This document shows, in pieces, positions 8,993-16,284 of a DNA stretch of 64,000 bases. The position numbers and the translations under genes are program-made. Source of the DNA: Prevotella sp. oral taxon 299 str. F0039 (lineage in GTDB: Bacteria; Bacteroidota; Bacteroidia; Bacteroidales; Bacteroidaceae). The number at the start of each line of letters is the position of its first letter. The first letter of the stretch is position 1. The DNA lies in the NCBI RefSeq assembly GCF_000163055.2, contig NC_022124.1:124001-188000 (forward strand), given 5' to 3'. The notes under the pieces are model-generated. The model saw only the letters and a list, made by a program, of their open reading frames with translations. It searched no databases and was not told the DNA's origin.

Positions 8993-10738
8993 TTATTCCT
9001 CCTCTTCTTTTAATTGCCATTTACTTACTTGCTCTTGCGTTTCCGTCATATTGCGGTACAGAGAACAGTCTTTCATCAGTTCTTGGTGTGTTCCTTTTGA
9101 CACAACCTGCCCTTTGTCCATCACAACAATACGCTCCATATCCTGAATCGTATTGAGACGATGGGCAATGGTAATGACGGTCTTGTTGCGCTGCAATTCA
9201 TCAAGAGCTTCTTGGATTAGTTTCTCATTCTCTCCGTCCAATGCGGCAGTGGCTTCATCGAGAATAATTATTGGAGAGTCTTTGAGCAACATTCGAGCAA
9301 TGGAAATACGCTGTTTTTCTCCGCCAGAGAATTTTATGCCGGCTTCGCCTGCCAGCGTATCATAACCATTCGGCAAGCCCATGATAAAATCATGAATATG
9401 AGCACGCTCTGCTGCCATTTCCACTTCCTTTTGTGTGGCGGTAGGTCTTCCAATACGGATATTGTCTCGAATGGTTGTGTTAAAGAGAAAAACCTCCTGC
9501 TGTACCATCGAAAAATAATCAGCGATATTACGTTCGGAGAATTCCATAATATTCTCTCCTCCCAGTCGGATAGTCCCTGTTTGGGGGTGCCAGAACCCCA
9601 TCATCAAACTTGCCAGCGTGGTTTTTCCCGACCCTGACTCGCCGACGATAGCAGTATGGCTTCCTCTCGGAAATTGAAGACATACATCTTTCAGCGCATT
9701 GTCTTTCTTGTTTGGATAGGAGAATGTAACATGCTCGAAACAAACATCCGTCTGTGTCGTATCTGTTTTCTTGTCCGCAGTTTCCTTTGTCTGTACCTCT
9801 GTAATGGACTGTACTTTTGCCAACGACTGACCATAGATGATTCGGAAATGTTGGAATGTAGCCAACTTAGCAAAGGAGGACGAGAACAATCCGCCCAATA
9901 TCAAGGCAAGGATAAAACGAGCTACAGTTAATTCGCCCGAACTCATCATCCATAGTCCAATAAGAGTCATTACCACGATACCACCTTCCAAGAACATCGT
10001 TATCAATGTCATGGGAACGGTAAGGCTAAACATGCTCCGCTTTACCCAACGGATGTAGTCGCGCATACCACCAAGTACCCGTTCCGTTCTGTTTTCCTCG
10101 TTACTAAAGGCTTTGATTACCGATATGGTAGCCACATATTCCAAAAGGTCTTCCGACATTTTTTGCGTACTTTCCATAAAGTGTTGAAAGCTCTTTCCCC
10201 AAAGTGTTTTGACAGCCATTTGCAGAAGAAATGCCACAGGTAAAAGAGAAATGAGCGACAGCCCCAAACGCCAGTCTAACACCATAATGATTACCCAGAG
10301 TAAGGCTGGAAAAAGCGTAGCCGAAAGGATTTCGGGTAATCCATGTGCTAAATAAATTTCAATTTGTTCCACATCGTGGTTAATAATATTCACCAAGTCG
10401 CCAACTTTCCGTTCTTGAAAGAAACCGAGCGGCAAGCGTTGCAGATGACTTATGATACGCAACCTCAATCGTGTAAGGACATTGTAAGCCGACTGGTGTG
10501 CACGCCAAATCGAGGTTCCATAGAATACGCCTCGAAGCATTGCGAATAGTATCATTATTCCTCCAATACCCCAAACTATTATGGGAGAGAGTGTACTATT
10601 CATCAACTTGTCAACCGCCCACACTACAAGCAGTATAGGGAGTGTGCCTAAAATAAGGTGCAATATAACCACAACATTGGAGAGCAGGCTACGGCTCTCC
10701 CGTTCCTCATCAAGGGGTCTGACTTTTTGTTTATCCAT
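8993..10738 (-). CDS. ABC transporter half-molecule (permease-ATPase), first gene of pair
   Basis: 581 residues from the likely start at 10738 (MDKQKVRPLDEE); the frame is open back to 10783 but lacks a better start. An exporter-fold membrane domain occupies roughly residues 20-310. The ATPase domain has Walker A GESGSGKT, signature FSGGE, Walker B IIILDE and TIAHRL with the switch His. The end of the gene is very acidic (LKEEEE) because it carries the ribosome site of the next gene. Divergent from the TonB-dependent receptor, with a shared 200-bp control region. Together with its partner it is the likely inner-membrane step of the iron/siderophore island; a drug or peptide exporter is the main alternative. 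Confidence 0.85.
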   Translation of the reverse strand: MDKQKVRPLDEERESRSLLSNVVVILHLILGTLPILLVVWAVDKLMNSTLSPIIVWGIGGIMILFAMLRGVFYGTSIWRAHQSAYNVLTRLRLRIISHLQRLPLGFFQERKVGDLVNIINHDVEQIEIYLAHGLPEILSATLFPALLWVIIMVLDWRLGLSLISLLPVAFLLQMAVKTLWGKSFQHFMESTQKMSEDLLEYVATISVIKAFSNEENRTERVLGGMRDYIRWVKRSMFSLTVPMTLITMFLEGGIVVMTLIGLWMMSSGELTVARFILALILGGLFSSSFAKLATFQHFRIIYGQSLAKVQSITEVQTKETADKKTDTTQTDVCFEHVTFSYPNKKDNALKDVCLQFPRGSHTAIVGESGSGKTTLASLMMGFWHPQTGTIRLGGENIMEFSERNIADYFSMVQQEVFLFNTTIRDNIRIGRPTATQKEVEMAAERAHIHDFIMGLPNGYDTLAGEAGIKFSGGEKQRISIARMLLKDSPIIILDEATAALDGENEKLIQEALDELQRNKTVITIAHRLNTIQDMERIVVMDKGQVVSKGTHQELMKDCSLYRNMTETQEQVSKWQLKEEEE

Positions 10739-10769
10739 ATATGTGTCGTTTTGATCTTTTCTGCTGCAA

Positions 10770-10780
10770 AAGTACGGCAA
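10770..10780 (-). promoter_or_regulatory. -7 box for the ABC operon
   Basis: On the minus strand TACTTTTGC matches the Bacteroidetes -7 element loosely (one extra T), about 35 bp upstream of the chosen start of the first ABC gene. The -33 box is not obvious. Confidence 0.4.
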
Positions 10781-10786
10781 CAAACA

Positions 10787-10886
10787 GGGATAAAATAACC
10801 CCGATAAGCATTATACTGCCCCAAAACAACAATTTGCTCGCATATAAACACAATAGGGGTATAAGCGTGGATAATAGGGTTATTTA
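10787..10886. promoter_or_regulatory. Candidate AraC-type operator between divergent iron genes
   Basis: AATAGGG occurs at 10852 and 10873, exactly 21 bp apart (two helical turns), just upstream of the receptor's -7 box. The motif GGGTTATTT of the second copy recurs inverted at 10787-10801 (GGGATAAAATAACCC), next to the ABC promoter, and again at 15650-15663 after the AraC gene. Direct repeats about 21 bp apart are typical of AraC-family binding sites, and an AraC gene lies in the locus. Binding is inferred. Confidence 0.45.
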
Positions 10887-10903
10887 TTTGCTCGGCAGGT
10901 AAG

Positions 10904-10912
10904 TATCTTTGC
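10904..10912 (+). promoter_or_regulatory. -7 box of the TonB-dependent receptor promoter
   Basis: TATCTTTGC matches TAnnTTTGC exactly, 25 bp before the receptor start at 10938, giving a very short leader. The -33 region falls on the second AATAGGG repeat, so an activator could substitute for a weak -33 box. Confidence 0.7.
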
Positions 10913-10937
10913 ACAGAATCTCACAAACAAATATGAT

Positions 10938-13313
10938 ATGTCAATCAGCTCAATAGTCCATTTATACAAAAGAATGCTCATTGTCGGCTTTCTATCGTTG
11001 TGGTATTTTCCTATGTTTGCACAACTGCAACTAACAGAAATAAAAGTTATTAATGCAGAAAATGGGAACAGTATAGAATTTGCCACCGTACAATGGAAAG
11101 GTTTGAATGCTCCAACGTACACGAATAGTACGACTACAAACAGGAAAGGTATTGCAAAACTAAGTGCATCAAGTAATCAAAAACTTATGCTTATGGTAAG
11201 TTATGTCGGTTATCAGACCATTACCGATACGATTACTGCAAATGGGAAGCGTTATACCATAAGACTTCTCCCGGAATCAACAGAGCTGGCAGATGTTGTC
11301 GTAGTAGGAAAAACAAGAGCACAAATACTCAGAGAGTCGCCTGAAGCAGTTTCTGTAATAAATGCGAAAGAACTTCAAGGCAGATCTATTTCGTTAGAAA
11401 CCGTTTTGAATAAAACCATAGGTTTGAAAGTCGGACAGACCGGTGGCTTGGGGAGCAGTTCGAGAATTATTGTTCATGGATTGGAAGGAAACCGCATTCA
11501 AATCTTATGGGACGGAATACCAATGAGTACTTCTGACGGGGCTTTTTCTCTTGATGAAATTCCGATAGACATTATAGAAAGAATAGAAGTCTATAAGAGT
11601 ATCATACCCGCCCGTTTCGGATGTGATGGATTGGGGGGAGCCGTCAATATCGTTACTAAAGAGTTTAGTACGGATTATTTAGATGCCTCGTATGAATTCG
11701 GATCTTACCAAACACACAAAGGAAGTGTCTTCTCTCGCAAGAATTTTCCAAAGAGTGGCATTCTACTCGGTGCGGGAGGTTATTATACATCTGCAAAGAA
11801 TGACTACTCTTTCAGAGTTCCCGAGAGAGAAAATCTGTTAGTAAGACGTGACCACGACCGTTTTCGTTCGTATATGTTGAAGGGAAAAATTGCTTTCACG
11901 AAACTTTGGCTCGATGAGATTAGTACCGAGTTCGGGTATTACAATCGTTTCAATGAAATCCAAGGTATCTTAAAAAACATACAACATGCCGAAAACAAAT
12001 CAGGAATGTTTATGTTGGAAAACAAATTGATAAAAAGCGGAATACTGAACGACCGCCTTAACTTTGAGTCCCATTTCTCCCTTTCACATACAACAAACAA
12101 TTTTGTGGATACGGCACGAGTTAATCACGATTTCGAAGGAAACATATATCCGAGTCCGAATGGACAGGGAGAAACAGGGGATGTTCCTCACAACTCGAAT
12201 GACAAGGGATTGGAAATCAATGAACGTATCAATTTTGATTACAAGTTGTCCGCCAATCACAGTTTGAATCTGAACACACTTATTAACTACGCCAGAAGAC
12301 AACCGAGCGACAACATTGCAAGTCAGCATGCAGGTTTTGTTATCGGAGGATTTCCCAGTAAAAAGACCAGTTTCATTTCGGGGTTGACTTGGGAGTCAAA
12401 ACTTTTTGATAAGAAACTGACGAATATGCTCTCCGCAAAGTATTTCCACCTCCATTCCGAGATAGAAGATTTGACTTCATACGAGATGATTGAGGCTCCG
12501 AAGAAAAAGAACAATACGACCTCACAAATAGGCTGGATAGAGGCAATAAAATACGAGCCCTTCAGAGGTTTTCACTTGAAAGCATCTTACCAGCGGGCAA
12601 TACGCCTTCCCAATTCACAAGAACTATTCGGTGATGGTATCATCACCTTTCCTGCAGCCGGATTGAGACCAGAGAAAAGCCACAACTTCAATCTGGGGTT
12701 CTTAATAGACAAAAATGATGTCCTCGGCTTATCGCGATTGCAGTTTGAAGTGAACAGCTTTTATATGCAGGTAAGCGATATGATAAAATTGATGAAACAA
12801 CACATGGCAGCTGGATATGTAAACGCAGAAAAGGTACATATTAAAGGTATAGAAACCGAAATAAAATTGGACATATCGCCAACGGTCTATGCCTACGGAA
12901 ATCTAACTTATCAGGATGTGCGTGATGTCTTGAACTATTTACCCGGTACCCAAGCCCCCAATCCGACAAAAGGATTGCGACTACCGAACATTCCCTATTT
13001 GTTCGCCAACTTCGGGGTGGAGTATCACAGCAACCGATTATTCAAGAATTGGTATGTCAAGGCTTTCTGGGACGGCAAATTTACTGAGGAGTTCTTCTAC
13101 TTCTGGGAACTTACCGAATTACAGAAACGACGTATTCCCCGCAGTTTCGTCAATGACATAGGGCTATTGTTGACCTACAAAAGCAAATATTCCGTAGCCT
13201 TGGAATGCCATAATATAATGAACAAAGAAGTTTGGGACCAATTCCGCCAACCATTGGCAGGACGGACACTTCACCTCAAATTCAGATATGTCTTCTCAAA
13301 AGGAATTTTCTAA
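10938..13313 (+). CDS. TonB-dependent outer-membrane receptor (siderophore type)
   Basis: 791 residues. An N-terminal signal segment (LIVGFLSLWYFPMFAQ) precedes a carboxypeptidase-like regulatory domain (about 30-110), then a plug domain starting near LADVVVVGKTRAQILRESPE with VHGLEGNRIQILWDGIP and ERIEVYKSIIPARFGCDGLG, and a C-terminal 22-strand barrel that ends in an aromatic residue (LKFRYVFSKGIF). This is the layout of FecA/FepA-like receptors with the Bacteroidetes N-terminal extension. It lies 18 bp before a DUF4374 lipoprotein gene, the same pairing as XusA-XusB of Bacteroides thetaiotaomicron (xenosiderophore use). The assignment to ferric siderophore uptake follows from that context, not from a substrate motif. 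Confidence 0.85.
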   Translation: MSISSIVHLYKRMLIVGFLSLWYFPMFAQLQLTEIKVINAENGNSIEFATVQWKGLNAPTYTNSTTTNRKGIAKLSASSNQKLMLMVSYVGYQTITDTITANGKRYTIRLLPESTELADVVVVGKTRAQILRESPEAVSVINAKELQGRSISLETVLNKTIGLKVGQTGGLGSSSRIIVHGLEGNRIQILWDGIPMSTSDGAFSLDEIPIDIIERIEVYKSIIPARFGCDGLGGAVNIVTKEFSTDYLDASYEFGSYQTHKGSVFSRKNFPKSGILLGAGGYYTSAKNDYSFRVPERENLLVRRDHDRFRSYMLKGKIAFTKLWLDEISTEFGYYNRFNEIQGILKNIQHAENKSGMFMLENKLIKSGILNDRLNFESHFSLSHTTNNFVDTARVNHDFEGNIYPSPNGQGETGDVPHNSNDKGLEINERINFDYKLSANHSLNLNTLINYARRQPSDNIASQHAGFVIGGFPSKKTSFISGLTWESKLFDKKLTNMLSAKYFHLHSEIEDLTSYEMIEAPKKKNNTTSQIGWIEAIKYEPFRGFHLKASYQRAIRLPNSQELFGDGIITFPAAGLRPEKSHNFNLGFLIDKNDVLGLSRLQFEVNSFYMQVSDMIKLMKQHMAAGYVNAEKVHIKGIETEIKLDISPTVYAYGNLTYQDVRDVLNYLPGTQAPNPTKGLRLPNIPYLFANFGVEYHSNRLFKNWYVKAFWDGKFTEEFFYFWELTELQKRRIPRSFVNDIGLLLTYKSKYSVALECHNIMNKEVWDQFRQPLAGRTLHLKFRYVFSKGIF

Positions 13314-13331
13314 TTTAACAAATATAAAAAG

Positions 13332-14513
13332 ATGAATACAACTATTTTCAATCGTATGGCTTTTTCTGCTATGCTGGTCGGCTTCATAGGGCTGACATCT
13401 TGTAACAAAAATGATGAACCTACGCCTACTCCTCAAGAGGTTCAGCAACATTTCACCTTTGTGCATTATGTGGACAAAAGTGCTTATGTAGGGACATTCA
13501 GTGATTTGACTCCTCAAGCAACCGACAATAAGAAAGCATTTGAATTCGGGTTCGGTTGCTATCTCTTTGCTAAGGGTAATACAGTGCTTGTACCCGAAGG
13601 GAAATTTGGGGATAAGATACATAAGTTTACAAGAGGTGCCCATGGAGAACTGATAAAAGCAGGTACTATGACATTTGAACAGATGGCTCAACCCGGAGAA
13701 ATTAACTTCGTTGATGAACAGCGGGCATACGTTGCTTTGCACGGACGTGGAAAAATTGCGTTAATTAATACTTCAACATTGCAAAAGGAAGATGAAATTG
13801 ACCTCTCGTCTTATGCGGTTCAAGACAACAATCCTGATCCCGGCTGTAATGTCATCCGTGATGGAAAGATGTATGTTGCCCTCAATCAGCTCAATTCACC
13901 TCATACCTCCGTACCGAGTACTGGAGCAGAGGTAGCTATCATTGATCTCAAGACGAAAAAGACTGAAGTTATCAAAGATAACCGCACAAGTGTTGTAGGA
14001 TTGTTCCGCCATTCTGACGCCTTCATAGACGAGCGGGGTGACATCTACTTTTACAGTGCGGGTAACAACTTCAATGTTGCCAATAAGGAAGGTTTCCTGC
14101 GTATCCGCAAAGGAAGCGACAAATGGGATAGCGATTATCTGTTCAACCTATCGAAGACAACCATAAAAGGAATAGGCAAAACAGGGCAGTATATGATTAA
14201 GTCTTTCTATGCAGGTAATGGTATTGTGTATAGTTGCGTGAAAGTAACGGATACAGAATTTGGAATACTCAAGAAAGACTTCCAACCTGTGAAAATCGAC
14301 ATTTGGAACAAAACCATCGAAAAACTTGATTTGCCAATGACCGACAGCAATGGCTCTTTTGCTATAACTCGCTACAAGGACTTCATCGTCTTTGGAATGA
14401 TATGTAACAATGGTACGGGGTATTACACCTACAATACCAAGACAGGCGAATGCTCGCAAAAACCAATTGTTACTGCCATAGGAGTTCCTTCAAGTTTAGT
14501 CGCATTTGAGTAA
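13332..14513 (+). CDS. DUF4374-type lipoprotein, XusB-like
   Basis: 393 residues with a lipoprotein signal (FIGLTSC, then a Pro-rich spacer). The body contains repeated strand-turn units (YVALHGRGKIALINTSTL, MYVALNQLNSPHTS, AEVAIIDLKTKKTEVI) suggesting a beta-propeller. As I recall, DUF4374 lipoproteins sit beside TonB-dependent receptors, and the B. thetaiotaomicron member XusB binds ferric enterobactin on the cell surface. Its position 18 bp after the receptor gene fits a surface or periplasmic siderophore-binding partner. Unlike the xus locus, no PepSY-type inner-membrane gene follows; the ABC pair may take that role. Direct evidence for the ligand is lacking. Confidence 0.7.
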   Translation: MNTTIFNRMAFSAMLVGFIGLTSCNKNDEPTPTPQEVQQHFTFVHYVDKSAYVGTFSDLTPQATDNKKAFEFGFGCYLFAKGNTVLVPEGKFGDKIHKFTRGAHGELIKAGTMTFEQMAQPGEINFVDEQRAYVALHGRGKIALINTSTLQKEDEIDLSSYAVQDNNPDPGCNVIRDGKMYVALNQLNSPHTSVPSTGAEVAIIDLKTKKTEVIKDNRTSVVGLFRHSDAFIDERGDIYFYSAGNNFNVANKEGFLRIRKGSDKWDSDYLFNLSKTTIKGIGKTGQYMIKSFYAGNGIVYSCVKVTDTEFGILKKDFQPVKIDIWNKTIEKLDLPMTDSNGSFAITRYKDFIVFGMICNNGTGYYTYNTKTGECSQKPIVTAIGVPSSLVAFE

Positions 14514-14567
14514 ACTCTCATTAAAAACATTTCTCATGGAGCTATTGGTTCTTTTTTTGAGAGTAAT

Positions 14568-14605
14568 ACGGATAAAAACTTGCAATAATTCAAGTTTTTA
14601 TCCGT
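14568..14605. promoter_or_regulatory. Perfect 15-bp inverted repeat before the AraC gene
   Basis: ACGGATAAAAACTTG (14568-14582) and its exact complement (14591-14605) are separated by 8 nt. The right arm ends 9 bp before the -7 box of the AraC gene and covers its -33 region. The repeat may be an operator, or a terminator for the lipoprotein gene that ends 54 bp upstream; no long T-run follows on the plus strand. Confidence 0.6.
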
Positions 14606-14614
14606 GTTTGTTTG

Positions 14615-14623
14615 TAACTTTGC
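14615..14623 (+). promoter_or_regulatory. -7 box of the AraC regulator gene
   Basis: TAACTTTGC is an exact TAnnTTTGC match. Transcription would begin near 14630, about 10 bp before the ATG at 14640. This is why the upstream in-frame GTG at 14604 was not chosen. Confidence 0.7.
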
Positions 14624-14639
14624 AAAAAGACATGATAAA

Positions 14640-15620
14640 ATGACCATAGAATTTTGTGCAATCAATAAGCCTGAAGATTGGATGGAAATGGTTGCCGAAC
14701 AATTTGGCACATCAGTAATAAACGATGGATTTACCATTCCTTCTTCTATTGGTAGTGGATTCTTCAAACAATATTATCCTCTGCCATGGTTAACATTGAC
14801 TTATATCAGTTTCGTAGCGTACGAGCCGATAACTATGATACGTCGCTCAGTAGAAAACTCGAAATGGATTCCTGTCATGTTCTATATCAATGAGCATAAA
14901 CACGAGCAGATAATTGGAACAAGTACAAAAACGGTCGGAGTGGACACGCTCGATGGCATTTTCATGCCTTCAAGTAGCATCCCGACTGAGTGGAGTTTTC
15001 CTCCAAAGAAACGATACGAAAATATTACACTGACTTTCAATAAGGATTGGATTGAGAAGATTGATGCAGCACATGAAACCTATATCGGTCGGCTTCTCCA
15101 ATCGGACAAGGCTTTTTATTTGTTTGAGACCATTACACCTGCAATGCAACAGGTCTTGGATAACATTAAGTCTATAACTGAAATCAACAATCCTTTTTCA
15201 ACGCTTCATTTGCATGGAAAAACTATGGAATTACTGACAATGTTCCTTGAAAAGCTCGAAAAACGTTCGGAAGTAAAATCTCTTGCCAACCTAAACTTGA
15301 ATGATGTTGAATCAGTATTCCGTGTTCGTCGCCAGATTCTTCAAAGTCTCAGTAATGTACCGAGTATTCCCGAATTGGCGCGTGAAGCCAATATGAGCAG
15401 TTCCAAATTACAAAAGTGCTTCAAGCAGGTTATTGGAAAAGCCATCGCAGAATATGCCCTATCCGAAAAGATGGAATGGGCAAAACGACTGCTTTCCACT
15501 CGCCTCTACTCGGTGTCAGAAGTAGGCTATAAAGTTGGATATACTAACCTCAGTCATTTCACAGAGGCTTTCTGCAAATATCACAGGATGAAACCTAAGC
15601 AATATCTTGATTCATTATAA
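14640..15620 (+). CDS. AraC-family transcriptional regulator
   Basis: 326 residues from the ATG at 14640. The C-terminal 100 residues hold two helix-turn-helix units: IPELAREANMSSSKLQKCFK and then VSEVGYKVGYTNLSHFTEAF, followed by the family's closing motif HRMKPKQYL. The N-terminal part has no domain I recognise by eye and could be the effector-sensing part, as in PchR-like regulators of siderophore systems. It lies downstream of the receptor and lipoprotein with its own promoter. Likely targets are its own gene and the divergent ABC/receptor promoters, where repeated AATAGGG and GGGTTATTTT motifs are found. The effector (perhaps a ferric siderophore) is inferred. Confidence 0.85.
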   Translation: MTIEFCAINKPEDWMEMVAEQFGTSVINDGFTIPSSIGSGFFKQYYPLPWLTLTYISFVAYEPITMIRRSVENSKWIPVMFYINEHKHEQIIGTSTKTVGVDTLDGIFMPSSSIPTEWSFPPKKRYENITLTFNKDWIEKIDAAHETYIGRLLQSDKAFYLFETITPAMQQVLDNIKSITEINNPFSTLHLHGKTMELLTMFLEKLEKRSEVKSLANLNLNDVESVFRVRRQILQSLSNVPSIPELAREANMSSSKLQKCFKQVIGKAIAEYALSEKMEWAKRLLSTRLYSVSEVGYKVGYTNLSHFTEAFCKYHRMKPKQYLDSL

Positions 15621-15648
15621 GTTTTACACAAATATTACTTGCATTTTG

Positions 15649-15664
15649 AGGGTTATTTTGCCCT
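15649..15664. promoter_or_regulatory. GGGTTATTTTGCCC motif after the AraC gene
   Basis: AGGGTTATTTTGCCCT is nearly identical to the motif beside the ABC promoter (complement of 10786-10802, differing in the CCC spacing). It lies between the AraC gene and the RteC remnant. It may be a further binding site for the island regulator. Confidence 0.35.
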
Positions 15665-15703
15665 AAACAATCTTTCGAACTTAGCCTGCAAAAACATCAG
15701 GCA

Positions 15704-16018
15704 ATGAAAATAACGACATTTAAGTTTCATTTTTTTGCCAGAGTAACAATTTTATCATTGTCTTTTGGTATTTCTGTTTATTATTTAGTCGAACTCTTGT
15801 ATGCTCTCGATACCTGCAATTGTATCAGTAATGGAGAAATTGGTATGGAGGAATTGGCACACACACTCTCTGAAATCTTCGGAGTGGAGATAAAGAACTG
15901 CTACAACGTATATATGAATATAAAGCATCGCAAAGATGACAGTCGCACTTATTTTCTTGACGAACTCCGTGAAAAAATCAATAAGCGGATGGTGGGGAGC
16001 GACCTGAAAGGCGGCTAG
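15704..16018 (+). pseudogene. RteC C-terminal remnant
   Basis: 104 residues. From about residue 27 onward (VELLYALDTCNCISNGEIGM, LSEIFGVEIKNCYNVYMNIK, RKDDSRTYFLDELREKINKR) it matches the C-terminal part of RteC, the regulator that activates excision genes in CTnDOT-type conjugative transposons. Full RteC is roughly twice this length; the first 26 residues here look like fused or decayed sequence with a hydrophobic stretch. Neither RteA nor RteB, the sensor-regulator pair that controls rteC in CTnDOT, is nearby. A hairpin follows at 16041. It is probably a remnant, though the C-terminal half might still fold. Confidence 0.6.
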
Positions 16019-16040
16019 TTCAAGAAGTAGTAAATCAAAA

Positions 16041-16070
16041 GGGAGATATTCCGACTCTGTAATATCTCCC
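16041..16070. terminator. Hairpin downstream of the RteC remnant
   Basis: GGGAGATATT and AATATCTCCC form a 10-bp stem with a 10-nt loop. TTCATTCATTCTTT follows on the plus strand and TTTTGATTT on the minus strand, so it may serve both the RteC side and the mob operon side, although the mob operon ends about 210 bp further right. Confidence 0.6.
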
Positions 16071-16284
16071 TTCATTCATTCTTTGATAAGCACTTCCAAC
16101 TTTTTGGCTATATCCTCTGAGGTTGGAAGCACTTGTTTCCGTATTTAATGCATTATGAGAAAATAGGCTATAATATTAATATACTCAATTTTGAACGAAA
16201 TCGTGGTGAGATTTACAGAGATCATACCTTTGATTCTTGTTGGGAATAATCAAATCCATAATAAATGATGTATAGATGAAAGGA

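Noticed and set aside
13296..13742. 148-codon minus-strand open frame
   Set aside because: Antisense to the DUF4374 lipoprotein gene, which has a signal peptide and context support.
15704..16018. Small novel membrane protein
   Set aside because: The hydrophobic stretch is confined to the first 30 residues; the remainder matches the RteC C-terminus, so it was called a remnant.
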